This document shows, piece by piece, positions 1 through 10,900 of a DNA stretch of 64,000 bases. Location: the NCBI RefSeq assembly GCF_001704415.2, contig NC_030826.1:53463362-53527361 (forward strand), written 5' to 3'. The position numbers were made by a program, and so were the translations under genes. Numbering within the stretch: the first letter of the stretch is position 1; the number at the start of each line of letters is the position of its first letter. The stretch comes from Capra hircus (taxonomy: Eukaryota; Chordata; Mammalia; Artiodactyla; Bovidae). The notes beneath the pieces were generated by a model. The model had not been told where the DNA came from, did no database searches, and saw nothing but the letters and a program-made list of their open reading frames with translations.

Positions 1-164
1 CTGCTTTGGGCTTGCATTCATGCAATGGGAAGCTCTTGACTCACAGAGGTGTGAGATGTGACTATTGTGGTTTTTTTTTTTAATATTAATCTTACTCCTT
101 TCTAGTTGTCGATCAATAATTTCTTATTTTGTCTTTGTCGTTTACTTGGACTAGTCTTTTAGAA
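1..164. other. Unique AT-rich flank
   Basis: AT-rich sequence with a short T run near 70-81. No coding signal or recognisable repeat family is visible. It is simply the left flank of the first SINE. Confidence 0.5.
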
Positions 165-280
165 CATCTTGGTGGCTCAGCTGGTAAACAATCTGCCTGC
201 CATGCAGGAGACCCCGGTTCGATTCCTGGGTCTGGAAGATCCCCTGGAGAAGGGATAGACTACCCATTGCAGTATTCTTG
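165..280 (+). mobile_element. Bov-tA SINE, 3'-truncated first unit
   Basis: A tRNA-Glu-derived SINE head. The pol III A-box-like stretch (TGGCTCAGCTGG, 172-183) and a perfect B box (GGTTCGATTCC, 216-226) are both visible. The body stops abruptly after the CAGTATTCTTG motif, where a second complete unit starts without spacer. Bov-tA is a pecoran SINE mobilised by BovB. The unit is cut short, so either the second SINE landed inside it or the pair arose as a dimer. It is not a tRNA gene, because the fold and the 3' half of a tRNA are missing. Confidence 0.85.
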
Positions 281-490
281 GGCTTCCCTGGTGGCTCAGT
301 TGGTAAAATTTCAGCCTGCACGGGGAGGACCTGGGTTCGATCCCTGGGTAGGAAGATCCCCTGAAGGAGGGCATGGCAATCCACACCAGTATTCTTGCCT
401 GGAGAATCCCCATGGACAGAGGGGCCTGGCGGGCTACAGTCCACAGGGTTGCAAGGAGTCAGACACGACTGAGCGACTAAGCCCACACAG
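281..490 (+). mobile_element. Bov-tA SINE, full length
   Basis: A complete Bov-tA. It has the GGCTTCCCTGGTGGCTCAG head, a B box at 334-344, and the Bov-A body ending in CAGACACGACTGAGCGACTAA. The tail is nearly identical to BovB 3' ends elsewhere in this window, which is how the SINE borrows the LINE machinery. A short open frame crosses both SINEs (129-554); it is a repeat translation, not a gene. Confidence 0.9.
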
Positions 491-538
491 CAGGTTTTTG
501 TCCATTTATTTTATTCTTCTGGTCCAGGATGTGTGTTA

Positions 539-712
539 TTTTTTAATTAATTAATTTTTAGTTTTGGCTGCACTGGGTCTTTGTGGCTGCACACGGGCTT
601 TCTCTAGCTGCGACGAGAAGGGGCTGCTCTCTAAGTGTGCAGGCTTCTCATTGTGGTAGCTTCTCTTGTTGCGGAGCACGGGCTCCAGGGCACCTGGACT
701 TCAGTCACTGTT
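539..712 (-). mobile_element. CHR-type tRNA-derived SINE, lacking its tRNA head
   Basis: The antisense A-rich tail (T/A-rich 539-557) is followed by the typical body: TTTTGGCTGCACTGGGTCTT, then CTCTAGCTGCGACGAG, then the GTTGCGGAGCACGGGCTC stretch. CHR SINEs occur across ruminants, hippos and whales. The match fades near 712, so the tRNA-related 5' half is missing. The orientation is minus because the A-rich tail lies on the left as a T-rich run. Confidence 0.75.
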
Positions 713-2168
713 GCCTTAGCACTGGTTTGTGCATCAGAGAAGCAGGAGGCTTGGCCTGTGGGGAGGAAGTGTCTGAGCTGCCCTGGGGTGGGGGCCGGAA
801 GCCTGGATCGTCCAGCTCAGCTTGGATGTCGGGTTAGGCTGTCTGCGCTCTGCGCACCTTATCGATAAAATATTGGACCCGCCCACTCGCAGGTTTCTGC
901 AGGTCGAATGAGCTAATGTGACGGCCTATTAAGAGGCCCAGGGAGGTAAGGCATTGTTATTATTTGTTATGAAATGTCACAGGCATTCCTGCTGGGTGAC
1001 TCACGGGGCTTGGAGACTTGGAGAGTTTCCCTTCCAAATAAGGCTGGTATATGGAGCTTCTTGTTGAGAGCCTGTGGGAGCTGGTCTCAAGGCCCTGCTA
1101 GTCCTACCTGGCCCCCTCTTCTCTTGAAAGAGAGACTGGCCCCAAAGAGAGTGATTCTCAGGTCTTTACTGAAACTGATGAATTGCCTCCCTGAAGTTAA
1201 TGAGGGCTGCGCCCCCAACCCCAGCATCAGGCAGGTGGAAGGGGCTAAGAGTCACCTTCATGAACATAGGAGGCTACCAGGGCCTGGTTTCTGGGTAAAA
1301 AGACAAAGAGAAAGATGGAGAGAGCAGTAACTGAGAGACACAGGCTGGTTTTCTGGCCAGGATTTTGGAGGGTGATACTTTCTCCCATTTACTCACCACC
1401 CTTTGCAGCAAATCATAGGTAATATCAACACTGCCATTTCACCTTCAGGGCAGATTTGTTTTAAAAGGTACCCGAACCCTTCTCTCTTCCTAAGTTGCAG
1501 TCTTCATGACTTTTCAGGAGATTCAGGCAGAAGAAGAAGACCTCAGGGACTAATCAGATGCTTGCCTGCGTGGTCTAGGCTGGGTGAGGGGTTGGGACTG
1601 CTCTGGAGGCCTTTTCCAGGTAAGTGGGAGAGGCGCTTCTGCAGATCCGTGTGATCTGTGGGTGGCAGCTGCCTGGAGGACCTGGCTGTCATCAAGGAGG
1701 GAGTCTGCCTCAAGAGAGGGAGATGCAATTCTATTCCCACCTCCTCATTTCACAGGAAAGGGGTTGAGACACAGGCTCTGAAGCTGGGTCTGTTTGGCTG
1801 TGTTATTTCCAGGTCTGTGATCTTTACTAAGTTACTTAACCTTTTCTTCAGCCCACTTCCTTATTGCCTTAGCACTAAGCACTATGCGTGTGTATGTATG
1901 TGTGTGTGTGTGTATACTCTACTTATCTCTATCTATCTATATGTTAGCTATGATTTTCTGTTACTCTCATTAAAATTCTAACAGTTTCTGACTATTTAAT
2001 TTACCTACTTTTATTACATCAAGTATCTATTATATGCCAGGCACTGTCTTGGGATTTAGAGACACAGCAAGGAACAAAAGAGAGTCCTTGTGTTGATGGC
2101 ACCGATGAAGCAGGGGAGGCAAATAACGAAGATGTGGACAATTCCTATGCCATCACTTGGTGATCACC
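713..2168. other. Unique non-coding block
   Basis: No host gene is visible. Short open frames here lack domains and overlap on both strands. The block contains a TG microsatellite (1884-1917) and, at 2015-2075, a weak match to a common ancient mammalian repeat (TATATGCCAGGCACTGT, MIR/L2-like). The rest appears unique. Confidence 0.5.
1884..1937. repeat. TG microsatellite followed by TATC-type repeat
   Basis: An imperfect GTGTGTATGTATGTGTGTG run ends near 1914. It is followed by ACTCTACTTATC and then TATCTATCTAT. The compound dinucleotide/tetranucleotide tract is probably length-variable. Confidence 0.8.
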
Positions 2169-2290
2169 AAATCAGTGGACATGAGTTTGAGCAAACTCTG
2201 GGAGACAGCAAAAGACGGGGAGGCCTGGCGTGCTGCAGTCCACGGGGTCACTAAGAGTCGGACACGACTGAGCATCTGAACAACACGTGG
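2169..2290 (+). mobile_element. BovB 3'-end fragment
   Basis: Only the last ~115 bp of BovB is present. It runs from GTGGACATGAGTTTGAGCAAACTC through GGCCTGGCGTGCTGCAGTCC to GTCGGACACGACTGAGCATC. BovB is an RTE-clade LINE, and heavily 5'-truncated copies like this are the norm. No coding capacity remains. Confidence 0.8.
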
Positions 2291-2974
2291 TGATGAGCAG
2301 CAGAGGGAGAGAGGAGAGAATGCTGGGGGTTGCCCTTTTAGATCAACCTTGAGCCACATCTGGCTCACTGTAGCCCATGTTTATAAATAAAGTGTTATTT
2401 GAATTCAGCCACGCTCCCTCCCTTGCGTGTTGCCTATGACTGCTTTTGAGTTGGGTGGTTGCCGCAGAGATTATGGCTCCCAAAGGAGACACTATTTACT
2501 ATCTGGCCTTTTATGGGAAAAGTTTGCCAACCCTGTGTAGACATGAGGTTGGGGAGAGCCACTTAGGGAAAGGGAGGAAGTGCACCCCTCCAGTGTCTGT
2601 GGGAGGAGGGCTCAAGGCCCCAGAGCAGCAGGCGCCCTGGCCTTGAGGGTGGATGCGCCAGGTGTGGCCAAGGGCGGTGAGGAGGATGGTGGGAGTAGGT
2701 GAGGTGGGGATTGCAAGGGTTTGGCTCTTACTCTGCAGGGTTGGAAGCTACAGGCAGCCTGCTGTGCTGACAGCCACATGGTGTGTAGATGGGGTGTGTA
2801 TGTGTGTGTGTGTGTGTGTTGGGAGCAGGGGCAGGGGACCTGTTTGGATGCTACTGTGCTGACCTGGTTGTCCTGAACCACAGCGACCGCCTGGGGAAGA
2901 TGAGAAGTGGTCGATTCAGGATAAATGTAGAAGGTGACAGTGCCAGGACTGGCTGATGAGATAAGAATATTGGG
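2291..2974. other. Unique non-coding block with TG repeat
   Basis: Moderately GC-rich sequence without a convincing frame. A (TG)n run at 2789-2820 is preceded by an imperfect TG stretch. Nothing else is recognisable. Confidence 0.5.
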
Positions 2975-4130
2975 GCTTGTTTTTTAATTGAGGAATAATT
3001 GACATATAACATTATATTAGTTTCAGGTGTACAACACATTGAGTCAATATTTGTATACACTGTGAAATGATTATCATGGTACATCTAGCTCCCCTCCATC
3101 GCTGTACATGGTTACAGAATTTTTTTCTTGTGATGAGAACTTTTATGATTCACTTTCTTAACAACTTCCAGTATTATTAACTATATAGTATTATTAACCA
3201 TAGTTGCCATACTGTATATTATACGTGACTAATTATTTTATAAGTAGGAGTTTGTATGTTTTAAGTCCTCTTGCTCATCTTGCCCTTCATGACCTCTAGC
3301 AACCATCAATCTGTTTTCTGTATCTATGGGCTTTTTTTTTTTCTTTTTTGCCCTTTCTCTTGTCTGATTTATTTCACTTAATGGCATAATGTCCTCAAGT
3401 TCCATCTATGTTGTTGCAAATGACAAGATTACCTTCTTTTAATGGCTGCACAATACTCCGTTGTGTGTGTGTGTTTCTTTATCCACTCATCTGCTGGTGG
3501 ACACTTAGGTTGCTTCCGTATTTCGGCTATTATAAATAACATTGCAGTGAAGGTGGGGTACAGATATCTTTTGGAGTTTATGCCTTTTTTTTTTTTTTTG
3601 GAAAAATACCCAGGAGCAGAGTTGCTGGATCATAGGGTATTTCTAATTTTAGCTTTCTCAGGAGGCTTCACACTGTTTTCCATATTGGTACAGTGGCTGT
3701 ACCAATTTACGTTCCCGCAAACAGCGCACAAGGGTTCCCTTCTCTCCACAGCCTCACCAACTCTTGTTATTTCTTATCTTTTTGATGGTAGTCATCCTAA
3801 CAGGTGTGAGGTGATATCTAATTGTAGTTTTGATTTGTGTTTTCCTTACATCTTTGAGCATCTTTCCATGTACCTGTTGGCCATCTGTATGTCTTCTTTG
3901 GAAAATGTCTATTCTGATCCTTTGTCCCTCTTTTAATTGGTTCGGTTTTTTGCTGTTGACTTGTTTTAGTTATTTCTATATTTTGGATATTAACCCTTTA
4001 TCAGACGGATGGTTTGCAATTATTTTCTTCCACGCAATAGGTTGCCTTTTCTTTTTGTGGATGGTTTACCTTGCTGTGTAGAAGCTTTTTAGTAGGATAT
4101 AGTCCCCCTTGCTGATTTTTGCTTTTGCTG
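2975..4130 (-). mobile_element. L1 (ancient L1M-type) 3' region, antisense
   Basis: About 1.15 kb of old LINE-1. The left part (GAGGAATAATTGACATATAACATT, then TTTCAGGTGTACAACACATT) is the antisense L1M 3' UTR. The right part (GGACACTTAGGTTGCTTCC, ATTGCTGGATCATAGGG, CTAACAGGTGTGAGGTGATATC, CTGTTGGCCATCTGTATGTC) is antisense distal ORF2 and adjoining sequence. The 3' UTR lies to the left, so the element is on the minus strand. It carries many substitutions and T-run expansions (3331-3342, 3587-3599), and frames are broken. Open frames on the opposite strand (3442-3936) are noise. Confidence 0.85.
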
Positions 4131-5180
4131 TCAACTGAGAATCTCTGTTTTTAATGCCTTGGGGAACTTGTTGAGTGAATGAATGAAGTGACTTTCTAGG
4201 GCTACTGAGCTGGTCAGTACCCCAGCAGAACTTGGAAACCATGGGCTCCCATGACCCGCTCTGCCCCACGGCTGTCCTTCTAGAGGATCCAAGGATGAGG
4301 GTCCTCCCTGGCACCAGCTGAGTGCTGACCTGTGGACACTCTGGGGGCCATAGATTGCCTGGACACCCAGGGACCATCTCAAATGGGTCTGCCTCTCTCG
4401 CCTCCCGTAGTGCAGGCCAAGACTTCCTCTTGAGCAGCCATGGTCTTCAAGTCCGCTGGAGGGGACAAAAGGAACTACTGTTTCTCACCCACTCGAAACC
4501 CACCTCATTATGCTCCTCTCAGCCCTGAGACCAGACTTGCAGGGGAAAAAGTTGGAGCTGAGTCCTGGAGGAGCGCTCAGGGAGGGTTTTCATCACCATT
4601 AATGATCTAATACCAACAGCAACCTGCTAATAGGTAATCTCCGCATTCCTATATTTACACTAATTAGTTAATATCCATGGAGGGCTTTGAAGGTGCCTGA
4701 GCCCGAGATGTATGCCAAGAACAGTGATTCATAAGAAAAGGAGAGACAGCCCAAGTCTTGAAGCCATCACCCACCTTGTGCGTCACACGGGGGCGTCACG
4801 AGGGGGCTGCAGGCTCTGACAAGCTGCCTGATGGGTGAGACATCTTCGGGGAGGGAGCAGAGCCCTCTGGGGCTTGTCCCACCCAGACACCTGGTGCTGG
4901 GGGAGCCCACCCCTCTCCGCTCTGCTCCACATTCAAGCCGTCTCTGTAGAGACCGGGGGGCACCAGGGAGAGGAGAGGATGAAGGATGTCTGCCACCCAG
5001 AGTACCCCAGCATCCCACCCATACTCATGGTCTGGGCCACAGCCAGCCTTTCAGGCTTGTGTGGGGAGGTGCTGGCCAGGTTTGAGCTGTTTGAGGTCAG
5101 GGCTGAACCTCCCTTGGTGCCCCCATTGCGGGGGGGCTCTGGCAGCTGACTTGCTAGGTTTTCTCCCGTACTTCCCATGT
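4131..5180. other. Unique block with small AT-rich island
   Basis: No gene is seen. Most of it is GC-moderate unique sequence. A repeat-free AT-rich island at 4590-4690 carries several TAAT/ATTA cores (ATTAATGATC, CTAATTAGTTAAT). Overlapping open frames at 4767-5192 on both strands are low-complexity shadows. Confidence 0.5.
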
Positions 5181-5400
5181 GAAAAAAAGTGAAAGTGATA
5201 GTCTCTCAGTTGTGTCCAGTTCTTTGCAACCCCAGGGACTGAAGCCCACCAGGCTCCTCTGTCCATGAAATTCTCCAAGCATGAACACTGGAGTGGGTTG
5301 CCATGCCCTCCTCCAGGGGATCTTCCCCACCCAGGGACTGAATCTGGGTTTCCTGCATTGCAGGCAGAGTCTTTACTGTCTGAGCCACCAGGGAAGCCCC
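5181..5400 (-). mobile_element. Bov-tA SINE, full length
   Basis: Reads antisense. The GTGAAAGTGATAGTCTCTCAG tail side is at left, then CAGGCTCCTCTGTCCATG, then GGGGATCTTCCCCACCCAGGG, ending in GAGCCACCAGGGAAGCCCC at the tRNA-like head. Scattered substitutions indicate moderate age. Its translation produces the SINE-derived part of a 184-codon minus-strand frame (5051-5605), which is not a gene. Confidence 0.9.
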
Positions 5401-6042
5401 GAATGCTCAGTAAATGTCCACAGGCTTGATTAGCTCTTCTTGTGGATGTTTGGAGAGACACCTGTCGCCTTGCCATGGGCTGTGACTTCTGGAGATGCTC
5501 CAGCCCCACTGGCTCCCCCTGCCCCACTGGGTTGAAGATCTGTTGGTTAGATTCCTGCCTGACACCTGGTCTGCCCGCTGTGGGGGTGGGGCAGCCGAGA
5601 GTCACCCTTTGATTCAGCGTCTAGAGAAATAAGGAGGGGGTTCAATGATGGCCTCCCTTGGAGAGGAGTCAGATCCCTTTCTTTGGCAAAGGCTGTAGGG
5701 AACCTTCACTCCTAAAGAAAAACAACTTTATGCAGATAAAATTCACAAACCATATGTTATGGGCTGAATTGTGTCTCCCCCCAAAAGCTGGTTACAGGTT
5801 GTTTTTTTTTGATAAAAGGTGAGACCGCGACTCTCACACCAATTCACAAGGGATATGTGCCAAAGATTTTGTTTAACTCATCAATGAATGAAAACACCGT
5901 ATGATGTCTGATGTTAGAACTGGTAGGATATAAGAACTGATTCCAAGAACTTCACGTCAGAAAGGCTAAAGCAAATGTGGAAATATGCAAAACTGGTCAC
6001 CATCCACAGGGCAGCAGGCAGTTGCATTCCATGAGATGTGGT
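5401..6042. other. Unique block with fragment of an ancient repeat
   Basis: Mostly unique. At 5757-5790 the sequence GGGCTGAATTGTGTCTCCCC is the start of a widespread ancient mammalian repeat whose class I cannot assign from memory. No coding signal is present. Confidence 0.4.
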
Positions 6043-6170
6043 GCTGTGTTTAGTCGCTCAGTTATATCTGACTCTTCGCAACCCCCATGGACTGCAGCCC
6101 AGCAGGCTCCTCTGTCCATGGGATTCTCCAGGCAAGAATACTGGAGTGGGTTGTCATGCCCTCCTCCAGG
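6043..6170 (-). mobile_element. Bov-A monomer fragment
   Basis: The antisense Bov-A body runs from TTTAGTCGCTCAGTTATATC to GTCATGCCCTCCTCCAGGA. The tRNA-like head is absent, so this is either a truncated Bov-tA or a Bov-A2 monomer. Confidence 0.85.
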
Positions 6171-7744
6171 ATTCCACTAGATATTCAGCTACATTTCACT
6201 GGACACAGTTTTGTGTGTTTCTGTGCACAAGGATAACTGTGATGTTATGAGCTTTCTCAGGCAGCCCTATTGCACTGTTGACTCAGGGTGTGTGACCACT
6301 GGCCAGTACCCTTATTTGTGTGGCTTGTGTGACTAGGAACAGGGAAAGGGGTGCTTGTGGCTTTGCCTGTGCCCCCAACTTATTTTGGAGCCCTCCATGC
6401 CGACCCTGAAGCAAGTACTTGAGTCCAGGTGTATAAGAGAGGTGTGGTCCTCGGGAGCACCAGTAGGGCGGTGGGCTCTTGAGAGACAGTATGGAACAGA
6501 GGTCATCTCCCCACAAAGCAAGGGGCCTGGGCTGTGTCCCCACCAAAACTCGCTGGGTTTTGACTGCGGCTGCTTTGGTGGGAGAATGTGTGAACTCCCC
6601 GGTCTTTCGGCTCTGGTCCTAGGGCCGGGAAGGAGATCCCGGTGCTGGTGGTGGGATGTTAGGTCAGTGAGCCCAGAAATGGAAAGGGCTGCAGGGATGC
6701 GAGCAGACCCCCATGGACCCTTCCCACCTCCATCGCCCTCAGATTAAGCCATGCCAGCCTCTGTCTCTCATCCGTGGAGTTCTCCGGAGGAGGCAGGAGG
6801 TGGTGGCGGTCTTCTGTTCTCTCCTGCAGTGTGTGAAGGCAGCATCATTTCCATGCCTGCCCAGGTGCCCTTCACCTGACCTCCCTGATTCATTGTTTAA
6901 AGACGCTGCCTGCCTGGGACAGACGACAGAGTACCTGACTGTTAGGGGCTGGGAGGCCTGGGCTCTGGCTGAAGCAGGAGTGCAAACCTGGCTACCCTTG
7001 GGACTTCCTCAGGGTAGGGAGGAGGGACAGAAGGGGCCTGCCTCTGAAAGCCACCTGCCCCCTCAACCAAGACTGTGTGAGTCAGAGGAACCGGGAGAGG
7101 GAGCATAAGCTGCCCATAGCTCAGCGGGCTTGAAGGTGAGCCGGTGGCTGAGTGGGTGGCCTCTGGGAGTCAGGTTCTGGTGGACTGCAACAAGGAGTGT
7201 GAGGAAGACTTTCGGAAGGAGAGGGCTGTGCTCCATGATTAGGGCTGGGGGGCTAAAAAAACTCACGGATGGGCTTTTGAAACTGGAACCCTGACTCGTG
7301 CTTCCAGAGTGGCAGTGGTCTCCCTCGGGTGGCCGGGGTCTGCCGGGGTCCCTGCCTGCCTGTTGCTCTCTCTGCCAGTGGTGCTCCCGCCCCACCCACT
7401 CAGGACCCTCCCGATGGTCCTGCTTCTTTACTTTTTTGCCTCTGATCCAGACAGCGAGGGGGCCTGGGCCTCCCAGGCAGTGGAAGCCTTCCTCAGTCAG
7501 GGAGGAGAGAGAACTGCCAGGCCCAGGATCGGTGGCCGGCCAAACCAGGCCACAGGGTTTCATGAAGAGGATAACGATTCCCAGAGGCTGGGGGTGGGGG
7601 TAGGGGCAGAGAAAGTCTGTTCCCATTTTAATTTTTCCCTTTTGGCAGAAACCAACTTTTCTGTAAAAACAATGAAAAATCTGGGTGGAGTTTCCTCCCC
7701 AGAGCAGCTCGGCCCTCCTGGGAGGAAAGCTCTGTGGACAAGGA
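6171..7744. other. Unique non-coding block
   Basis: GC-moderate unique sequence. Open frames of 60-150 codons on both strands overlap one another and show no domains, signal peptides or splice-consistent structure. I see no gene and no repeat family. Confidence 0.5.
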
Positions 7745-7962
7745 GAAGGGAGGGGCCTAGCTGAGGGGCAGGGCTTGGCTAGAGTGGTGGGACCTGTCTG
7801 GAGGGGTGGGACCTTTCTGGAGGGGCGGGGCCTGGCTGGAGGGGAGGGACCTTTCTGGAGGGGCGGGGCCTGGCTGGAGGGGAGGGACCTGTCTGGAGGG
7901 GCGGGGCCTGGCTGGAGGGGAGGGACCTGGCTGGAGGGGCGGGGTCTGGCTGGAGAGAGAGG
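7745..7962. repeat. GC-box minisatellite, ~19-bp units in 38-bp pairs
   Basis: About eleven imperfect copies of a ~19-bp unit. They alternate between GGAGGGGCGGGGCCTGGCT and GGAGGGGAGGGACCTNTCT, giving a 38-bp higher-order period. The central copies (7810-7945) are most regular and the edges decay. At least four copies contain a GGGGCGGGG Sp1/KLF-type GC box. The G runs on the plus strand could form G-quadruplexes. The array creates the proline-rich repeat in a 317-codon minus-strand frame (7063-8016), which is an artefact of the repeat. Confidence 0.9.
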
Positions 7963-10900
7963 TGCCTGTGAGGGCTTCTGGACCAGTCCTTCAGGAGATG
8001 GCCTCTGGCCTGCCAACTGCTGCTGCTTCTGCTGTTGACCTGTGTCCTCTGTTGACCTGGGGCCTGCTCACCACGTAAACAGCTACACTGTGGCCTTAGC
8101 CATGGTGGTCATTCTGTGAAGGTCACTGTTGTCTCCCAGGGACTGGCCATCGTGGCAAAGGTCCTGGTGACCTGGGGGAGAGGCAGCTGGGCCGATGCTG
8201 GTGAGGCAGAGAGCTGGGGTTGCCGGGACAGCCCTTACCCCCCGGCGGAGGGGGAGAAACATTTCTTTGAGTGGGAACTTGACATCCCACTGTCCTCGCT
8301 GCATTTGGCACATTTAGGACCTCGCATCCGTGGGTGGTACACGGGTAAGGCATGTCCTACAGCTTGTTCCTGACCATGTCCCTGGAGCCTGCGGGGGCTG
8401 CCTGTCCCGTGGACCAGTGTCCTCTCTCTGACCTTCCTGAGCATTTACTTTATGCCTTTATGTAGTTGCTCTCAACTGTCACTCTAAAGACCCATGTAGA
8501 TGTCTGGCCTGGGAAGTCCTCAGAGATGTGGGCCAGACCTCCTGCCCTGGAGCCACCCAGACAGGTCTGTGGGAACACCTCCAAACACCCCACACCCCTG
8601 CGTTTGCCAGAGGAAGAGACCTGAGCAGTCCAAGGGGTGTCAGGGAAAGTTCAGGGTCCTGTCCATTGAATGGAAGATGCCTCCAAGAATCGGGGGCCCG
8701 TGAGCAGCTTGCGGGTTGGGGCAGAAACCCAGGGGTCAGGGCCTTGAGTGAAGCAGAATCGGCAGCGTGGGAGCTATGGTCAGGAACTTGGGTGATGAGA
8801 CCTGGGCCGCTGCCCAGTCAGAATCAAGTGGCCAAGTGCTAGGAGCCGCCTGGAGGCAGAGGACTGGCTCTTGTCCAAAGCAAGGTGGGCGGGGGCAGAG
8901 TCCCGGAACCAGAACTCCTGGCTGCACAGGTCGGGGCTGGGGAGGGCCCCCCCATCCCTTGTTGCCCACTAACCTTTGCCCCTCTCCTTCCAGGCCTGAT
9001 GTAAACACTCAGAGGGCGGGACCTGCCGGCAGCCTTCTCTTTCTGTGCTTTGTGCTCGGAGTCACCCCCCTAGGTAACGGTAGTGAGTTGGAATAAAAAT
9101 CCAGAGCTCTTTGGCTTTTGTGTTTCTGGAAGAAGGGGAATAAATGAATGAAGACAACTAGACACGCAACAGCCTACCTGCCTGCTAGGCTGGCAGACGG
9201 ACGGCAGAAGCCACTGGTGGCGGAGGGTGGTCCCCGGGGGACCTGGAGGCTGCCTGGGGAAAGAGGGTGCTGCTAGCATTGGGGCCTCCCCAGAAGCCAG
9301 TTCTCCTGAAGACAGTTCTTCTTTGTTTTCGTTAGGGAAGATCTCAATTAGGCTAATTACAGTTACAAAAAAAAAAATTATCACAGAAGAAAGGAGGGGA
9401 AAAAAAGAGAGTTCAGTTAAAAGCAAATATATTCAGAATGATGTTATGAACTCAGCTCACCCCTCTAAAATTATCCTTTAACTTTTACACACTAATTACC
9501 CACCTTTTTATTGTTTTAGACAGGAAGAGATTTCTTCTCTTTGGAAGGGAATAGATATCCAGAAAATATTGCCACGTACTTCAAAGGGGACCCAAAAGAA
9601 CCCACCTTTTTGATAAAAGCACGAGGAAATTGGGATGGTTCTGCAGAGCTGAGAGCTTTGCCTTAAAAAACATGGGAAAATGAGCCTTTCCTTTGTGACG
9701 ATTCCTCCCACCATTTTTTTTGTTTGTTTGTTTTCAAATAGAGTAATTTGTAACGGATCCCCAGGACCTGCTTGGTGTCAGCCTCTGTGCGGCTCCACCT
9801 GGAGGGTCTGGTGAGTGTCTGATGGCCTTAGTATTTGCATCATTTTGCTTCTGGGGTAGGGGTGGGGGCTGGTTCCCCATCAGGGGCTGTTGTTGGCCTG
9901 ACTTAGGGCCGAGCCATGAAGTCCAGGCCGATGGATGTCTCTGTGACGAGGATCGTGTGTGTTGGGATCATGGCCCAGGTAACAGGTGAGACAGGAGGGC
10001 TGGCCTCTGGGGTCAGGGGGTGTCAATGATGCCTGTGTCTGTCCAGGGAATTAGTCGGACTCCTTTGTGTGTTGAAGCAAGAGGACAAAAATCCTTTGTC
10101 AAGTCGCATGTTCTAAATTTTGGTTCAGACGGCGAGCTCAGTAGACCACAGAGCAGGGTGGAAAGGGGCAGTGGGGGTGGGGACAGGGAAGCCCCGTGTC
10201 AGGTGGTCCCAGCTTGTCTGCTCCTGCTTTCCCTTCCCTGTGGTGGGTATCTTGGGGTTCCGGAGAGCAGGTGTCATCTCCTCCACAGAATAGACAGGAA
10301 ATCTCCGTCTTGGGAGCCTGACTTGTCCAAGGTCACTTGGCTGTAGTGGAGGTTTTCAATTATGGTTCTGTAAAGCCCAAAGTTCATGACTTCCTCCTCC
10401 CTGCTGGGATAAGTCTCGAGGATACCACTGTGTGGTCCGGGAAGTTGGGGTGGGGTGTGCATGGAACGTCTGAGGCCCTGGAAGTCCCCCAGCTGGAGAA
10501 CCAGGGGTCATCCCAGCAAGTGCCACCAAGGAAAGGCCCCAAGAGACCAGCAATGAAGTCCTCGTCCTGGGAGGAGGGAGGTACAGATAGAGAAGGTCCC
10601 AGTTGGTCTGAGGACTTAGGAACTTCTGGACTGTAGAAGTCAGCCTTTGTTCCCCAGAGGAGCCCAGATGTACTAGAGTCAGGGTGGGGACAGCCCCACG
10701 AAGCTCCAGTCAAATGCCCCCTTAGTGCACTGACCGATCTCCCGATGGGAGTAATCCTGGACCATCTGCCCCAGCTGAAGGGTCCTGCTGCCTCAGCCCG
10801 CCCTCTACTTCTTGGGGTTAAGATTGTACTTTAATCTTTATGCCGTCTTTCTCCTCAGTCCCTTTCCCCTGCCAGCAGCTGCCAGCCTTGGCTGTGCCTG

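Noticed and set aside
165..344. tRNA genes
   Set aside because: A and B boxes are present but belong to tRNA-derived SINE heads. No cloverleaf with acceptor stem is formed.
129..554. 141-codon frame
   Set aside because: It is the translation of two Bov-tA SINEs and shares its residues with similar frames at other SINEs in the window.
5051..5605. 184-codon minus-strand frame
   Set aside because: Its middle is a Bov-tA translation, the rest has no recognisable domain.
7745..7962. CRISPR-like repeat array
   Set aside because: Units are contiguous and degenerate with no spacers, and the genome is mammalian.
7063..8016. 317-codon minus-strand frame with proline-rich repeats
   Set aside because: The repeat content is the translation of the GC-box minisatellite, overlapping plus-strand frames are equally open, and there is no domain or exon structure.
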